From assembly GCF_900129125.1 (NCBI RefSeq), contig NZ_FQVJ01000021.1, positions 1 through 64,000 of the forward strand: a stretch of DNA of 64,000 bases, given 5' to 3'. Positions within the stretch are counted from its first letter, which is position 1, and each line of letters starts with the position of its first letter. The position numbers were made by a program, and so were the translations under genes. The DNA comes from Acidocella aminolytica 101 = DSM 11237. GTDB lineage: Bacteria; Pseudomonadota; Alphaproteobacteria; Acetobacterales; Acetobacteraceae. Under the pieces are notes generated by a model. That model worked only from the letters and a program-made list of their open reading frames with translations. It was not told where the DNA came from and searched no databases. Positions 47,120 through 56,710 of this stretch are shown piece by piece.

Positions 47120-48487
47120 TCAGCACTCGATGAAATTGGCGGCGAGGCCGCCGAGCGAGGTTTCCTTGTACTTGGTGTTCATATCGGCGCCGGTCTGGCG
47201 CATGGTGGCGATCACCTGGTCAAGCGAGACGATGTGCGAGCCATCGCCGCGGCGAGCGAGCGAAGCGGCGCTGATCGCCTTGATCGCGCCGAAGGCGTTG
47301 CGCTCAATGCAAGGAATTTGCACCAGCCCGCCGACGGGGTCGCAGGTCATGCCGAGGTGGTGTTCCATGGCGATTTCGGCGGCGTTTTCGACCTGCGCGT
47401 TGGTGCAGCCGCGCGCCGCCGCCAGCCCCGCCGCCGCCATCGAGGAGGCGACGCCGACCTCGCCCTGGCAGCCGACCTCGGCGCCGGAAATCGAGGCATT
47501 GGTTTTGAATAGGCCGCCAATGGCGGTGGCGGTGAAGATGAAATTGCGCATGCCCTCATGTGAGGCACCGGGGCACATGTCGCTGTAATACCGCAGCACC
47601 GCGGGAATGACGCCGGCTGCGCCGTTAGTCGGCGCGGTGACGACGCGCCCGCCAGCGGCGTTCTCCTCGTTCACCGCCATGGCGAACAGGCTGACCCAGT
47701 CCATCTTCTCATGCGGGGCGAGGTCGTTGCGGCTGGTATCGGCCTCCAGCCGCTTACGCAACGCGCGCGCTCGGCGGGGTACTTTGAGCGCGCCGGGGAG
47801 CACGCCTTCGCCCTGCAGGCCGCGGTCGATCGCCGCCATCATGGTGGCGATCACGCGGTCGACATGCGCCAGCACCTCGGCAGCCGGGCGCAACGCCACC
47901 TCGTTCGCGCGCACGATCTCGGCGATGGTTAGCCCGGTCTCCTGGCTGATGCGCAGCAGATCGACCGCGTTGGCGAATAGATAGGGCACTTGCGTGGTGA
48001 TTGCGCCGAGCGCGGCGGGTTCATCCTCGCGGGTGACGAAGCCGCCGCCGACCGAGCACCAGCGCTCGGCGGCCACCAGGGCGCCGACGGCATTGAAAGC
48101 CTCGAAGGCCAGGGTGTTGGGGTGGCGCGGCGGCGCGGTCTCACGGTCGAACACGATGTCTTCGGCTGGGGCAAAGGCGATGTTCCTGCCCTCCAGCTTA
48201 AGCGCGCCGCACGTGGAAATCTCGGCGACCAGGGTGTCGGCGTGGTCGGGATCGACCGTCTCCGGCAACTCACCCGCCAGGCCGAGGACCACGGCTTTAT
48301 CCGTGGCGTGGCCTTTGCCTGTCCAGGCCAGGGAGCCATACAGCGTCACCCGCAGCCGGGCAACGCTGGACAACTGCCCCGCCTGCTTCATTCCGCCGGT
48401 GAAGAGATGGGCGGCGCGCATCGGCCCGACGGTATGCGATGAGGAGGGGCCGATGCCGATTTTGAACAGATCAAAGGCGCTGATCAT
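47120..48487 (-). CDS. sdaA: L-serine ammonia-lyase, single-chain iron-sulfur type
   Basis: A 455-residue L-serine dehydratase that turns serine into pyruvate and ammonia. The N-terminal beta domain has FKIGIGPSSSHTVGPMRAA, and the C-terminal alpha domain has the cluster cysteines and glycines in APTNGAAGVIPAVLRYY, GAEVGCQGEVGVASSMAAAGL and MTCDPVGGLVQIPCIERNA. It lies between soxG (3 bp) and the MetF-like gene and completes carbon flow from sarcosine through glycine and serine. Confidence 0.95.
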   Translation of the reverse strand: MISAFDLFKIGIGPSSSHTVGPMRAAHLFTGGMKQAGQLSSVARLRVTLYGSLAWTGKGHATDKAVVLGLAGELPETVDPDHADTLVAEISTCGALKLEGRNIAFAPAEDIVFDRETAPPRHPNTLAFEAFNAVGALVAAERWCSVGGGFVTREDEPAALGAITTQVPYLFANAVDLLRISQETGLTIAEIVRANEVALRPAAEVLAHVDRVIATMMAAIDRGLQGEGVLPGALKVPRRARALRKRLEADTSRNDLAPHEKMDWVSLFAMAVNEENAAGGRVVTAPTNGAAGVIPAVLRYYSDMCPGASHEGMRNFIFTATAIGGLFKTNASISGAEVGCQGEVGVASSMAAAGLAAARGCTNAQVENAAEIAMEHHLGMTCDPVGGLVQIPCIERNAFGAIKAISAASLARRGDGSHIVSLDQVIATMRQTGADMNTKYKETSLGGLAANFIEC

Positions 48488-48490
48488 CGG

Positions 48491-49057
48491 TTAATCCGCG
48501 TATTCACAGCCGACATTGGCCAACAGCGACCACACATAGGGCGCGAAGGAACGCCAGACTTCCATGTGGAAGCGTGTCAAATCCTGACGCCACAGCACGA
48601 TCTCGGCCTTGAAGAAGATGGTGCGCGTGGCCATGCCGACCGGAAAGGCGGCGGGGTCGAAATCGAGCGGGCAACCACCGTTGAGGATGTCGGTGACCGC
48701 TACGCCTTCAAGCGCGATGCCCGTCTGCCGGTGGCTGATATCGGCGAGCGAATACAGCCCGTCCGTCAGCCGTTGCGAGAGGCTGGCGGCGACGGTGGCG
48801 GCATCGGTCTCTGCGAGCAGCAGCAGCCACTCATCGGGGCCGAGGCGCAGCGCGGTGCGCTGGCCCGCACTGACCGCGCGGTTGATCGGGCCGGTGAGGT
48901 CGAGGCCCAGGGCCTCGCCCGCCGCGCCGAGCGATGCCTGCGGCACGCGCAGCGAGAAGCGGGCGCCGCCGGTAACGGGGCGGCAATGCCTGTCTCCGGC
49001 CTGGCCGCTGAGCGCAAACAGCCGCGACAGCGAGGTCGTCTCTGCAAGATTATCCAT
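48491..49057 (-). CDS. soxG: Sarcosine oxidase gamma subunit
   Basis: A 188-residue protein from the ATG at 49057, which overlaps the soxA stop by 8 bp; the frame is open further upstream within soxA but that part is not like SoxG. It shows the SoxG/YgfZ-like pattern: RLGPDEWLLL, SLADISHRQTGIALEG and a C-terminal HMEVWRSFAPYVWSLL. SoxG is the smaller folate-domain subunit of the heterotetrameric oxidase. Confidence 0.92.
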   Translation of the reverse strand: MDNLAETTSLSRLFALSGQAGDRHCRPVTGGARFSLRVPQASLGAAGEALGLDLTGPINRAVSAGQRTALRLGPDEWLLLLAETDAATVAASLSQRLTDGLYSLADISHRQTGIALEGVAVTDILNGGCPLDFDPAAFPVGMATRTIFFKAEIVLWRQDLTRFHMEVWRSFAPYVWSLLANVGCEYAD

Positions 49058-52028
49058 TGAGCCTGGTTCCTTCCGGATCATAGAAGACGGGCGCGACGAC
49101 GCTGACGCGGGCATTGCCGGTGGCGAGCGGTACGTAGAGCTGCTCGCCGGTGCGCGCCCGGCCATCGCGCAGCAGGGCCAGCGCGACGGAGCGGCCAAGC
49201 GTCTCGCTCCAATACGAGGAGGTGATATGGCCAAGCATGGTCATCGGCTTGGGCTGCGCGGGATCGGCGACGATATGCGCGCCCTCGTCGAGCACCAGCG
49301 CGGGGTCGTCGGTGAGCAGGCCAACGAGCTGCTTGCGGTTGGTCTGCTCGGCAAAGGCCTTGCGGGCCAGAGCGCGTTTGCCGACGAAGTCCGGCTTGGC
49401 CTTGCCGATCATGCCAGCATAGCCGACATCATCCGGAGTCACCGTGCCGTCGGTCTCCTGGCCGACGATGATGTAGCCCTTCTCGGCGCGCAGCACGTGC
49501 ATGGTCTCGGTGCCATAGGGCGTGATGTCATACGGCTTGCCGCTGGCCATCAGCGCCTCCCACACGGCGCGGCCGTAATCGGCGGGCACGTTGATCTCGA
49601 AGCCGAGCTCGCCGGTGAAGCTGACGCGGAACAGGCGTGCCGGGACACCGGCGATCTTGCATTCCACCATGCTCATATGCGGCAGCGCCTCGGCGGAGAT
49701 ATCCGCCCCCGTGATCAGCGGCGCTACGACCTTGCGCGCCATCGGCCCCTGCACCGCAATCACCGCGTATTGCTCGGTGGTCGAGGTCAGCCAGACATTG
49801 AGTTCGGGGAACTCGGTCTGCAGGTAATCCTCCATCATCGTCAGCACGCGCGCCGCGCCGCCGGTGGTGGTGGTGACGTGGAACCGCGTATCGGTGATGC
49901 GGCCGATGACGCCGTCATCGATGACGAAGCCGTCCTCGCGCAGCAGGATGCCGTAGCGCAGCTTGCCAGGCTGCAGCTTGGTCCAGGCGTTGATGTACAT
50001 GCGGTTGAGGAACTCCGCCGCATCCGGGCCGACGACCTCGATCTTGCCTAGGGTAGAGGCATCGAAAATGCCAACCCCGTTGCGCACGGCGCGGCATTCG
50101 CGCGCCACCGCCTTGTGCATGTCCTCGGAGCCGCGCGGGAAGTAACGCGCGCGCTTCCACAGGCTGACATCCTCGAACACCGCGCCCTGGGCCTCGGCCC
50201 AGCCATGGATCGCGGTGTGGCGCTCGGGATCGAACAGCTCTCCGCGCGCATAGCCCGCGAAATAGCCGAACGGCACCGGCGTGTAGGGCATGCGGAAGGT
50301 GGTGGTGCCGATAGCGGGGACCGGCTTGCCCAGCACCGGCGACATGATGCCGAGCGCGTTCATGTTCGACAGCTTGCCCTGATCAGTGGCCATGCCGTTG
50401 GTGGTGAAGCGCTTGACATGCTCGACCGACTTCATGCCCTCACGCATCGCCAGCGCGATATCCTTGGCGGTGACATCGTTCTGGTAGTCGAGGAAGGCGC
50501 GGACCGAACCGGGATCGCCATGATAGGGCACGGCTCCGATGAAGCCGCCTTGCGCCTCCGGCGCGTTGGTCACCTGATAGCTGAAAGCGCTGCCACCCGC
50601 GGCTTCGGCCCCCGCCTCGGCGCCCGAAGCCATCACTTCGGCCAGGGCGGCCACGCCCGCGGCGCTGCCGGCGACGCTGCACGCCTCGGCCGGCGCGCCG
50701 GGAAGGAAGGCGTCCAGCGTGGCATCGAACACCAGCTTGCCGCGGCTCTGCGAGAACAGATGCACGCTCGGGGTGAAGCCTCCAGACATCAGCAGCGTGT
50801 CGCAGCTAAGGCGCTGCCCGCTGCCGCCGGCGATCGGCTTGACGGTAGCGCCGGTGATGCGCAGGCGCCCATCCGTGGTAGCGATGGTCGAGGCCGGGTA
50901 TATGGCCAGCCCCGCCTTTTGCGCGGCGGCCACCCAGGGCCCGCCCGCATTCGGCCGCAGATCGACGATGCCGGCGATCGCGCAGCCGGCGCGTTGCAGC
51001 GCCAGCGCCGTGCGGTAGGCGCCGTCATGCGCGGTGAAGATCAGCGCCCGGCGGCCGGGCAGCACGCCGTAGCGCTCCAGGTAGAGGCGCGCAGCCTCGG
51101 CCAGCATGATGCCGGGCCGGTCATTATCCGGGAACACCAGAGGCCGCTCGATGGCGCCCGCGGCGATGACCACGCGCTTGGCGCGTACCTGCCACAGTCG
51201 GCCGCGCGGCTGCGCGTCGTTGCGCTCGCCCTCATGGTCGGTAAGCGCCTGAGCCAGGCCGATCATGTTGTGCGGGAAGTAGCCGAAGGCGGTGGTACGG
51301 GTGAGCAGCTTTACCTGCGGATAGGCGACGAACTGGGCCAGCGCGGTCTTCAGCCATTCGGCGGCGGGCAGGCCGTCGATCTGCGCATCGGGTTCGGCCA
51401 GCAGCGACCCGCCCGCCTCGGATTGCTCATCGCACAGGATCACCCGCGCGCCGGTCTTGGCGGCGGCCAGGGCGGCAGCTAGGCCGGCCGGGCCAGCGCC
51501 GACCACCAGCACGTCGCAATGCGCGAAGCGCTGGGCGTAGCGGGCGGCATCCGGGGTTTGGGGCGAGCGGCCAAGGCCGGCCATCTCGCGGATGCGCGGC
51601 TCGAAGAATTTCGTCCACGCCTTCCGCGGCCACATGAAGGTCTTGTAGTAGAACCCGGCCGGAAAGAAGCGCCAGAACACATCGTTGATCGCGCCGTAAT
51701 CGCGCTCCAGCGAAGGCGCGCGGTTCTGGCTCTCGGAGGTCAGGCCGTCATAGAGTTCGACCTGGGTGGCGCGCAGATTGGGCGTGAAATGCGCATCATC
51801 GCGCCCGACGCCGACCAGCGCATTGGGCTCCTCGCCGCCGGCGGTGAGGATGCCGCGGGGGCGGTGATATTTGAACGAGCGGCCGACGAGATGCACGCCA
51901 TTGGCGAGTAGGGCCGAGGCCAGCGTGTCACCGGGATGACCAAGGTAGAGCTTGCCGTCGAAGCTGAAAGTGAGCGTGCGGGTGCGGTCTATCCGGCCGC
52001 CTGCGGAAAGCCGATAAGATTGCGTCAT
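49050..52028 (-). CDS. soxA: Sarcosine oxidase alpha subunit
   Basis: A 992-residue subunit of heterotetrameric sarcosine oxidase, which oxidises sarcosine to glycine, passing the methyl group to THF as 5,10-methylene-THF with hydrogen peroxide formed. The N-terminal ferredoxin-like region (GRSFKYHRPRGILTAGGEEPNALV) precedes an NAD-binding Rossmann fold (DVLVVGAGPAGLAAALAAAKTGARVILCDE near residue 172). The C-terminal 380 residues are a GcvT-type THF-binding aminomethyltransferase domain (FDASTLGKIEVVGPDAAEFLNRMYIN). The start overlaps soxD by four bases. Confidence 0.96.
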   Translation of the reverse strand: MTQSYRLSAGGRIDRTRTLTFSFDGKLYLGHPGDTLASALLANGVHLVGRSFKYHRPRGILTAGGEEPNALVGVGRDDAHFTPNLRATQVELYDGLTSESQNRAPSLERDYGAINDVFWRFFPAGFYYKTFMWPRKAWTKFFEPRIREMAGLGRSPQTPDAARYAQRFAHCDVLVVGAGPAGLAAALAAAKTGARVILCDEQSEAGGSLLAEPDAQIDGLPAAEWLKTALAQFVAYPQVKLLTRTTAFGYFPHNMIGLAQALTDHEGERNDAQPRGRLWQVRAKRVVIAAGAIERPLVFPDNDRPGIMLAEAARLYLERYGVLPGRRALIFTAHDGAYRTALALQRAGCAIAGIVDLRPNAGGPWVAAAQKAGLAIYPASTIATTDGRLRITGATVKPIAGGSGQRLSCDTLLMSGGFTPSVHLFSQSRGKLVFDATLDAFLPGAPAEACSVAGSAAGVAALAEVMASGAEAGAEAAGGSAFSYQVTNAPEAQGGFIGAVPYHGDPGSVRAFLDYQNDVTAKDIALAMREGMKSVEHVKRFTTNGMATDQGKLSNMNALGIMSPVLGKPVPAIGTTTFRMPYTPVPFGYFAGYARGELFDPERHTAIHGWAEAQGAVFEDVSLWKRARYFPRGSEDMHKAVARECRAVRNGVGIFDASTLGKIEVVGPDAAEFLNRMYINAWTKLQPGKLRYGILLREDGFVIDDGVIGRITDTRFHVTTTTGGAARVLTMMEDYLQTEFPELNVWLTSTTEQYAVIAVQGPMARKVVAPLITGADISAEALPHMSMVECKIAGVPARLFRVSFTGELGFEINVPADYGRAVWEALMASGKPYDITPYGTETMHVLRAEKGYIIVGQETDGTVTPDDVGYAGMIGKAKPDFVGKRALARKAFAEQTNRKQLVGLLTDDPALVLDEGAHIVADPAQPKPMTMLGHITSSYWSETLGRSVALALLRDGRARTGEQLYVPLATGNARVSVVAPVFYDPEGTRLNG

Positions 52029-52294
52029 GGGAGCATCTCCCCGATGCGATAACTCGCCTCGATATGGTCAGTATAGGTGTTGCGCTTGACGTTGAAAAAT
52101 CGGCCACAGCCAAACGCGTGGCGCCAGCGCTCGGCATGGTCGCCGCGCGGGTTCTTCCGGAAGTAGAGGAACTCGGTCCAGGCCGCGTCGTCCTCCTTAC
52201 GGGGGTCGGCGGCGCGCACAACATGCGCCTCGCCGCCATAGGCGAACTCGATCTCGGGCCGGTTGCCGCAATAGGGGCAGGGAATCAGGAGCAT
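52025..52294 (-). CDS. soxD: Sarcosine oxidase delta subunit
   Basis: An 89-residue zinc-binding subunit. It opens with LLIPCPYCGNRPEIEF, whose CxxC pair with later residues (GCGRFFNV) forms the zinc site, and contains YFRKNPRGDHAERWRH, highly typical of SoxD. It lies between soxB (13 bp) and soxA (4-bp overlap), the usual BDAG order. Confidence 0.95.
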   Translation of the reverse strand: MLLIPCPYCGNRPEIEFAYGGEAHVVRAADPRKEDDAAWTEFLYFRKNPRGDHAERWRHAFGCGRFFNVKRNTYTDHIEASYRIGEMLP

Positions 52295-52307
52295 TGCTTG
52301 GCGTCCT

Positions 52308-53561
52308 TCAATGGGCGACCGCGGCGGCGGCGGCTTCGTCGATCAGCCGGCCAGCGCCAAAGCGCTCGAGGTTGAACGGGGCGTTGATCGGGTGCGGCTC
52401 GTCCTTGGCGATGGTGTAGGCGAGCAGATCCGCCGCGCCAGGGGTGGCCTTGAAGCCGCCCGTGCCCCAACCGCAATTTACATACAGGCCCGGCACCGGG
52501 GTCTTGCCCAGGATCGGCGAGCGGTCCGGCGTGACATCGACGATGCCGCCCCAGTTGCGCATCATCCGCATGCGCCGGAAGATCGGGAACAGCTCGCAGA
52601 TCGCCTCCAGCGTGTGCATCGGAATATGCAGCGCGCCGCGCTGGCTGTAGGAGACATAGGAATCCGTGCCCGCGCCGATCACCAGCTCACCCTTGTCGGA
52701 CTGGCTGATATAGGCGTGGATGGTGTTGGACATCACCACGCAGGGGAAGATCGGCTTCACCGGCTCCGACACCAGCGCCTGCAGCGGATAACTCTCCAAC
52801 GGCATGCGCAGCCCGGCCATCTCCATCACCAGCGAGGTACTGCCCGCGGCGCTGACTCCGATCTTGCGCGCGCCGATGCGCCCGCGCGTGGTCTGCACAC
52901 CCGTCACGCGGCCGGTGGCGTCGCGCTCAATGCCGGTGACCTCGCAATTCTGGATGATATCGACCCCCAGCGCGTCGGCGCCGCGGGCGTAACCCCAGGC
53001 CACGGCGTCGTGGCGCGCCGTGCCGGCGCGGCGCTGCAGCGCCGCGCCGGTGACGGCATGGCGCATGCCGGGCGCAATGTTCAGCGGCGGGCAGAAGGCC
53101 TTGGCCTGCTCCGGCGTCAGCCATTCATTGTCAACGCCGTTCAGGCGGTTGGCATAAACATGGCGCTTGAAGCTCTGCTCGTCGTGTACATTATGCGCCA
53201 CCATTAGCACGCCGCGCTGCGAGAACATAACGTTGTAGTTGAGGTCCTGAGACAGGCCCTCCCACATCTGCAGCGCGTGATCGTAGAGCGCGGCGCTCTC
53301 GTCGAACAGATAGTTCGAACGGATGATGGTGGTGTTGCGGCCGGTATTGCCGCCACCGATCCAGCCTTTCTCCAGCACCGCGACATTGCGGATGCCATGC
53401 TTCTGGGCCAGGTAATAGGCGGCGCCAAGGCCGTGACCACCACCACCGATGATGATCACGTCGTAAGACGATTTGGGTTCGGGATCGCGCCATTGAGGCT
53501 TCCAGCCTTTGTGGCCGTTCAGCGACTGCTTGATCAGCGCGAGAGCGGAGTAGCGTTGCAT
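52308..53561 (-). CDS. soxB: Sarcosine oxidase beta subunit
   Basis: A 417-residue flavoprotein subunit from the ATG at 53561 ([20 protein letters not shown], the typical SoxB beginning); a longer open frame upstream has no such similarity. The FAD motif is [17 protein letters not shown], followed by [20 protein letters not shown], where the covalent flavin histidine region lies further on, and a C-terminal [18 protein letters not shown]. It performs the sarcosine oxidation proper. Confidence 0.95.
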   Translation of the reverse strand: MQRYSALALIKQSLNGHKGWKPQWRDPEPKSSYDVIIIGGGGHGLGAAYYLAQKHGIRNVAVLEKGWIGGGNTGRNTTIIRSNYLFDESAALYDHALQMWEGLSQDLNYNVMFSQRGVLMVAHNVHDEQSFKRHVYANRLNGVDNEWLTPEQAKAFCPPLNIAPGMRHAVTGAALQRRAGTARHDAVAWGYARGADALGVDIIQNCEVTGIERDATGRVTGVQTTRGRIGARKIGVSAAGSTSLVMEMAGLRMPLESYPLQALVSEPVKPIFPCVVMSNTIHAYISQSDKGELVIGAGTDSYVSYSQRGALHIPMHTLEAICELFPIFRRMRMMRNWGGIVDVTPDRSPILGKTPVPGLYVNCGWGTGGFKATPGAADLLAYTIAKDEPHPINAPFNLERFGAGRLIDEAAAAAVAH

Positions 53562-53631
53562 GAGATGATGACGCCTTAAGCTTCGGGTTGGTTTGTGTTG
53601 GTTTTGGAAATCCCGCTGCCGCGGGGATCTC

Positions 53632-54954
53632 TCAGCTGAGCGACGGATAAAGCGGGAAGGCTTCACACAGCGTGTTGACCTTCCGCCGCACCGCCGCGGT
53701 TACCGCCTCTTCGTCGGGTTTGCCGATCACGTCGAGCATTTCCACGATCAGGTCCGCCACCTGCGCGAACTCCGCCGTGCCGAAGCCGCGCGTGGTGCAG
53801 GCCGGCGTACCAAGGCGGATGCCGGAGGTGACCATCGGCTTCTCCGGATCGAACGGGATGCCGTTCTTGTTACAGATGATGCCGGCGCGGTCGAGCGCTT
53901 GCTCCGCCGCCTTACCGGTCAGCCTCTTGGGCCGCAAATCCACCAGCACGAGATGCGTGTCGGTGCCGCCCGAGACGATGCCGCAGCCATGGCCCGCCAG
54001 ACGCTCGGCCAGCACGGCGGCGTTGGCGACCACCGCCTTCGCGTAGGTCTTGAATTTGGGGCTCAGCGCCTCGCCAAAGGCCACCGCCTTGGCCGCAATC
54101 ACATGCTCCAGTGGCCCGCCCTGCAGGCCAGGAAACACCGCCGAGTTCAATTTTTTGGCGAGTGCCTCGTCATTGGTGAGGATGAGGCCGCCGCGCGGGC
54201 CGCGCAGCGTTTTGTGGGTGGTGCTGGTCACCACATGCGCGTGCGGGAACGGGCTGGGGTGCCCCCCCGCCGCCACCAGGCCAGCGATATGGGCGATATC
54301 GACCATCAGATACGCGCCAACCTCATCGGCAATCGCCCGGAAGCGGGCGAAATCAATGATGCGGGGAATCGCCGAGCCGCCGGCAATGATCAGCTGCGGC
54401 CGATGCTCGCGCGCCAGCGCCGCCACCTGGTCGTAGTCAATGGCCTGAGTCTCCGCGCTCACGCCATATTGCACCGCATGCAGCCATTTGCCGGAAAGCG
54501 TCGGCGCGGCGCCATGCGTGAGATGCCCGCCATGGGCCAGGCTCATGCCCATGATGGTGTCGCCCGGCTGCAACAGCGCGAACAGCACCGCGCCATTGGC
54601 CTGCGCCCCTGAATGCGGCTGCACGTTGGCGAATTCACAACCGAACAGTCGCTTGGCACGGTCAATCGCGAGCTGCTCGATGACATCGACATATTCGCAG
54701 CCGCCATAATAGCGCTTGCCCGGATAACCCTCGGCGTATTTGTTCGTCAGAATGCTGCCCTGCGCCTGCAACACCGCACGCGAAACGATGTTCTCACTCG
54801 CAATCAGCTCCAACCCGTGACGCTGGCGCACAAGCTCGTGCCGAAGGGCATCCGCGATCGCAGCATCGCTGCGCGCCAAATCAAGGTCAAAAAAATCTCG
54901 CACATCCTGCGATGCGATAACCTGCTCGGTCTTGATGCTTGCAACAACATCCAT
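53632..54954 (-). CDS. glyA: Serine hydroxymethyltransferase
   Basis: A 440-residue PLP enzyme interconverting glycine plus 5,10-methylene-THF with serine plus THF. The PLP lysine lies in [17 protein letters not shown], and [32 protein letters not shown] and [15 protein letters not shown] are family motifs. The start at 54954 has AAGGGG upstream. It precedes soxB by 70 bp. A copy inside a sarcosine operon serves to combine both sarcosine oxidase products into serine. Confidence 0.95.
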   Translation of the reverse strand: MDVVASIKTEQVIASQDVRDFFDLDLARSDAAIADALRHELVRQRHGLELIASENIVSRAVLQAQGSILTNKYAEGYPGKRYYGGCEYVDVIEQLAIDRAKRLFGCEFANVQPHSGAQANGAVLFALLQPGDTIMGMSLAHGGHLTHGAAPTLSGKWLHAVQYGVSAETQAIDYDQVAALAREHRPQLIIAGGSAIPRIIDFARFRAIADEVGAYLMVDIAHIAGLVAAGGHPSPFPHAHVVTSTTHKTLRGPRGGLILTNDEALAKKLNSAVFPGLQGGPLEHVIAAKAVAFGEALSPKFKTYAKAVVANAAVLAERLAGHGCGIVSGGTDTHLVLVDLRPKRLTGKAAEQALDRAGIICNKNGIPFDPEKPMVTSGIRLGTPACTTRGFGTAEFAQVADLIVEMLDVIGKPDEEAVTAAVRRKVNTLCEAFPLYPSLS

Positions 54955-55038
54955 GAGCCCGCCCCTTCCCATCCGTCGTTTTCTAAACTTAAAGCAATGC
55001 TGCGCGACGAAGCCTTAATCCCACCACGCAGCAGAACA

Positions 55039-56253
55039 TTACTTCACAATCAGGTGCTCAGGACCGTAGGGGAAACCCGTGATGTTACGGTTGCCATCCT
55101 CGGTAACCACGAGAATGTCGTGCTCGCGATAACCACCAGCCCCCGGCTTATCCTCGGGGATGGTGATCATCGGCTCCATCGACACGACCATGCCCGGCTC
55201 CAGCACGGTGTCGCAATCCTCGCGCAGTTCCAGCGCGCCTTCGCGGCCGTAGTAGTGGCAAAGCACACCGAAGGAGTGGCCATAGCCGAACGAGCGGTAT
55301 TGCAGCAGCCCCTCGGAGGCGTACATCTCATTCAGTTCTTTCGCCACATCAGAGCATTTGTTGCCCGGCACCAGAAGCTCTTTGCCGCGGTCATGCACAC
55401 GGCAGTTGAAATCCCACAGCCGGATATGCTCGTCGGTCGCCGTCTCCGCGAACAGCGTGCGCTCCAGAGCCACGTAGTAGCCAGCCACCATCGGGAAGCA
55501 GTTCAGGCTGAGGATGTCGCCGCGCTTGATCTTACGGCTCGTGACCGGATTATGCGCGCCGTCGGTGTTGATGCCAGACTGGAACCAAGTCCAGGTGTCC
55601 ATCAATTCCGCATGCGGCCAGGTCTTCGCGATTTCACGCACCATCTTCGCGGTCGAGTGCAGCGCCACCTCATGCTCCGGCGCGCCAACCTTGGTCGCCT
55701 CAACGCAAGCTGCACCGCCGATATCAGCAATCTTCGCCATCTTGGTGATGTGCTCAATTTCCTCGGCCGACTTGATCATACGCAGACGCTGTGCAGGATA
55801 GGCAATGTCAACAAATTCGATGGTCGGGAACTCGACCTTGAGCAGGTTCAGCAGGTCAATGTTGACGTGGTCGAATTCAATGCCGAGACGCTTGGCGCCA
55901 CCAACCAACTGGCGAACGGCATGGAAATAATTATCCTTCTGCCAGTCCGTATAGGTGACATTACCGCCAAAGGTGCGGCGCCAGGGCTGGCCACCATCAA
56001 TGCCTGCCGAGATGCTGGTCGATTTATTGTGATCGACGAGCAGGCCATAACGGCGGCCAAAATAGCAATACGTGAAATCGGAATAATAGCAGATATTGTG
56101 ATACGACGTGAACAAAGCCGCATCGATCTTATTCGCCGCCATATGGTTGCGAATTGAGGTCAGACGCCTGGTCATCTCACCCGCCGAGAAGGTTGGCTGC
56201 ACCTTCGCGCCATTATTCGTGAAATCCTGTAAACGCTCCCGTTCCATAACCAT
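55039..56253 (-). CDS. Creatinase (creatine amidinohydrolase)
   Basis: A 404-residue member of the M24 pita-bread fold that hydrolyses creatine to sarcosine and urea without metal. Long diagnostic stretches match characterised creatinases: FTSYHNICYYSDFTYCYFGR, ISAGIDGGQPWRRT, LMDTWTWFQSGINTDGAHNP, LNCFPMVAGYYVALERTLF, FGYGHSFGVLCHYYGREG and VSMEPMITIPE. The family's catalytic His and Glu lie in these blocks. The start at 56253 could be moved two residues to the second ATG. It is followed by glyA and the sox genes, feeding sarcosine straight to the oxidase. Confidence 0.95.
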   Translation of the reverse strand: MVMERERLQDFTNNGAKVQPTFSAGEMTRRLTSIRNHMAANKIDAALFTSYHNICYYSDFTYCYFGRRYGLLVDHNKSTSISAGIDGGQPWRRTFGGNVTYTDWQKDNYFHAVRQLVGGAKRLGIEFDHVNIDLLNLLKVEFPTIEFVDIAYPAQRLRMIKSAEEIEHITKMAKIADIGGAACVEATKVGAPEHEVALHSTAKMVREIAKTWPHAELMDTWTWFQSGINTDGAHNPVTSRKIKRGDILSLNCFPMVAGYYVALERTLFAETATDEHIRLWDFNCRVHDRGKELLVPGNKCSDVAKELNEMYASEGLLQYRSFGYGHSFGVLCHYYGREGALELREDCDTVLEPGMVVSMEPMITIPEDKPGAGGYREHDILVVTEDGNRNITGFPYGPEHLIVK

Positions 56254-56321
56254 TTTCTCCGTTAGTTTTTTTCATCTCTGGCGCATCCGCCTAGGCTTAA
56301 ATTGTTAGGTATTCTGGAAAA

Positions 56322-56362
56322 CGTCAAATGATAAGTTCTCATCGACAAGATGAGTTTTTCTC
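56322..56362 (-). promoter_or_regulatory. Predicted creatinase promoter with LysR-type boxes
   Basis: On the minus strand the order is box GAGAAAAACTC (56352-56362), box GAGAACTTATC (56330-56340) 22 bp on, then TTGACG (56322-56327) as a -35. The gap between proximal box and -35 is two bases, exactly as at the creatininase promoter. The -10 is not clear. The sequence CTCATC-N5-GATGAG (56338-56354) also forms a small hairpin with a T-run on the plus strand. Confidence 0.55.
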
Positions 56363-56524
56363 TTTTCAGAGCACATTAATCGCTACGACATTCAGCACTG
56401 AAATCACAAGTAAATGACGATTAAATTCTGAATATCTCGATTGGTCTTTACATTACCAGGCGATCAAACTCGTGAAATGTTTGCGTTTTAATCTTCGGAT
56501 CATTTTACCGCGATCAAATAAAGA

Positions 56525-56551
56525 GCAGCCGAACACACCGTGTCCGGCTGC
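56525..56551 (-). terminator. Strong inverted repeat, probable terminator after the creatininase/permease unit
   Basis: A 12-bp stem with one mismatch (GCAGCCG-A-ACAC against GTGT-C-CGGCTGC) and a three-base loop. On the minus strand it is followed by CTCTTTATTTG, a modest U-run. It lies upstream of the creatinase promoter, where a terminator for the upstream transcription unit is expected once the IS at 56711-58043 is removed. Confidence 0.5.
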
Positions 56552-56710
56552 AAAAATCAAGCTGATATCGACGACTCGACTGCTCGATCACCTTTTCATA
56601 CCCCGTGTCGGGGCACGATTGATTATCGTCTATAGTCAGCCGATCTCTGCCATGAAAGACGAACGATCATTCGCAGATCTATCCATCTCCACCAAAGACA
56701 GTCGGCTAAA

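Noticed and set aside
50115-51482. A 455-codon plus-strand frame inside soxA
   Set aside because: His/Arg/Gly-rich antisense frame typical of GC-rich DNA; soxA on the minus strand is unambiguous.
54998-55033. TGCTGCG/CGCAGCA inverted repeat after creatinase as a terminator
   Set aside because: The loop is 22 bases, there is no U-run, and glyA follows on the same strand.
54613-56157. A 514-codon open frame on the plus strand opposite creatinase and glyA
   Set aside because: It is the antisense of two strongly conserved enzymes, has no family motifs, and spans both genes and their gap.
56601-56613. CCCCG-TGT-CGGGG hairpin as a terminator
   Set aside because: Only five base pairs and no adjacent U-run on either strand.
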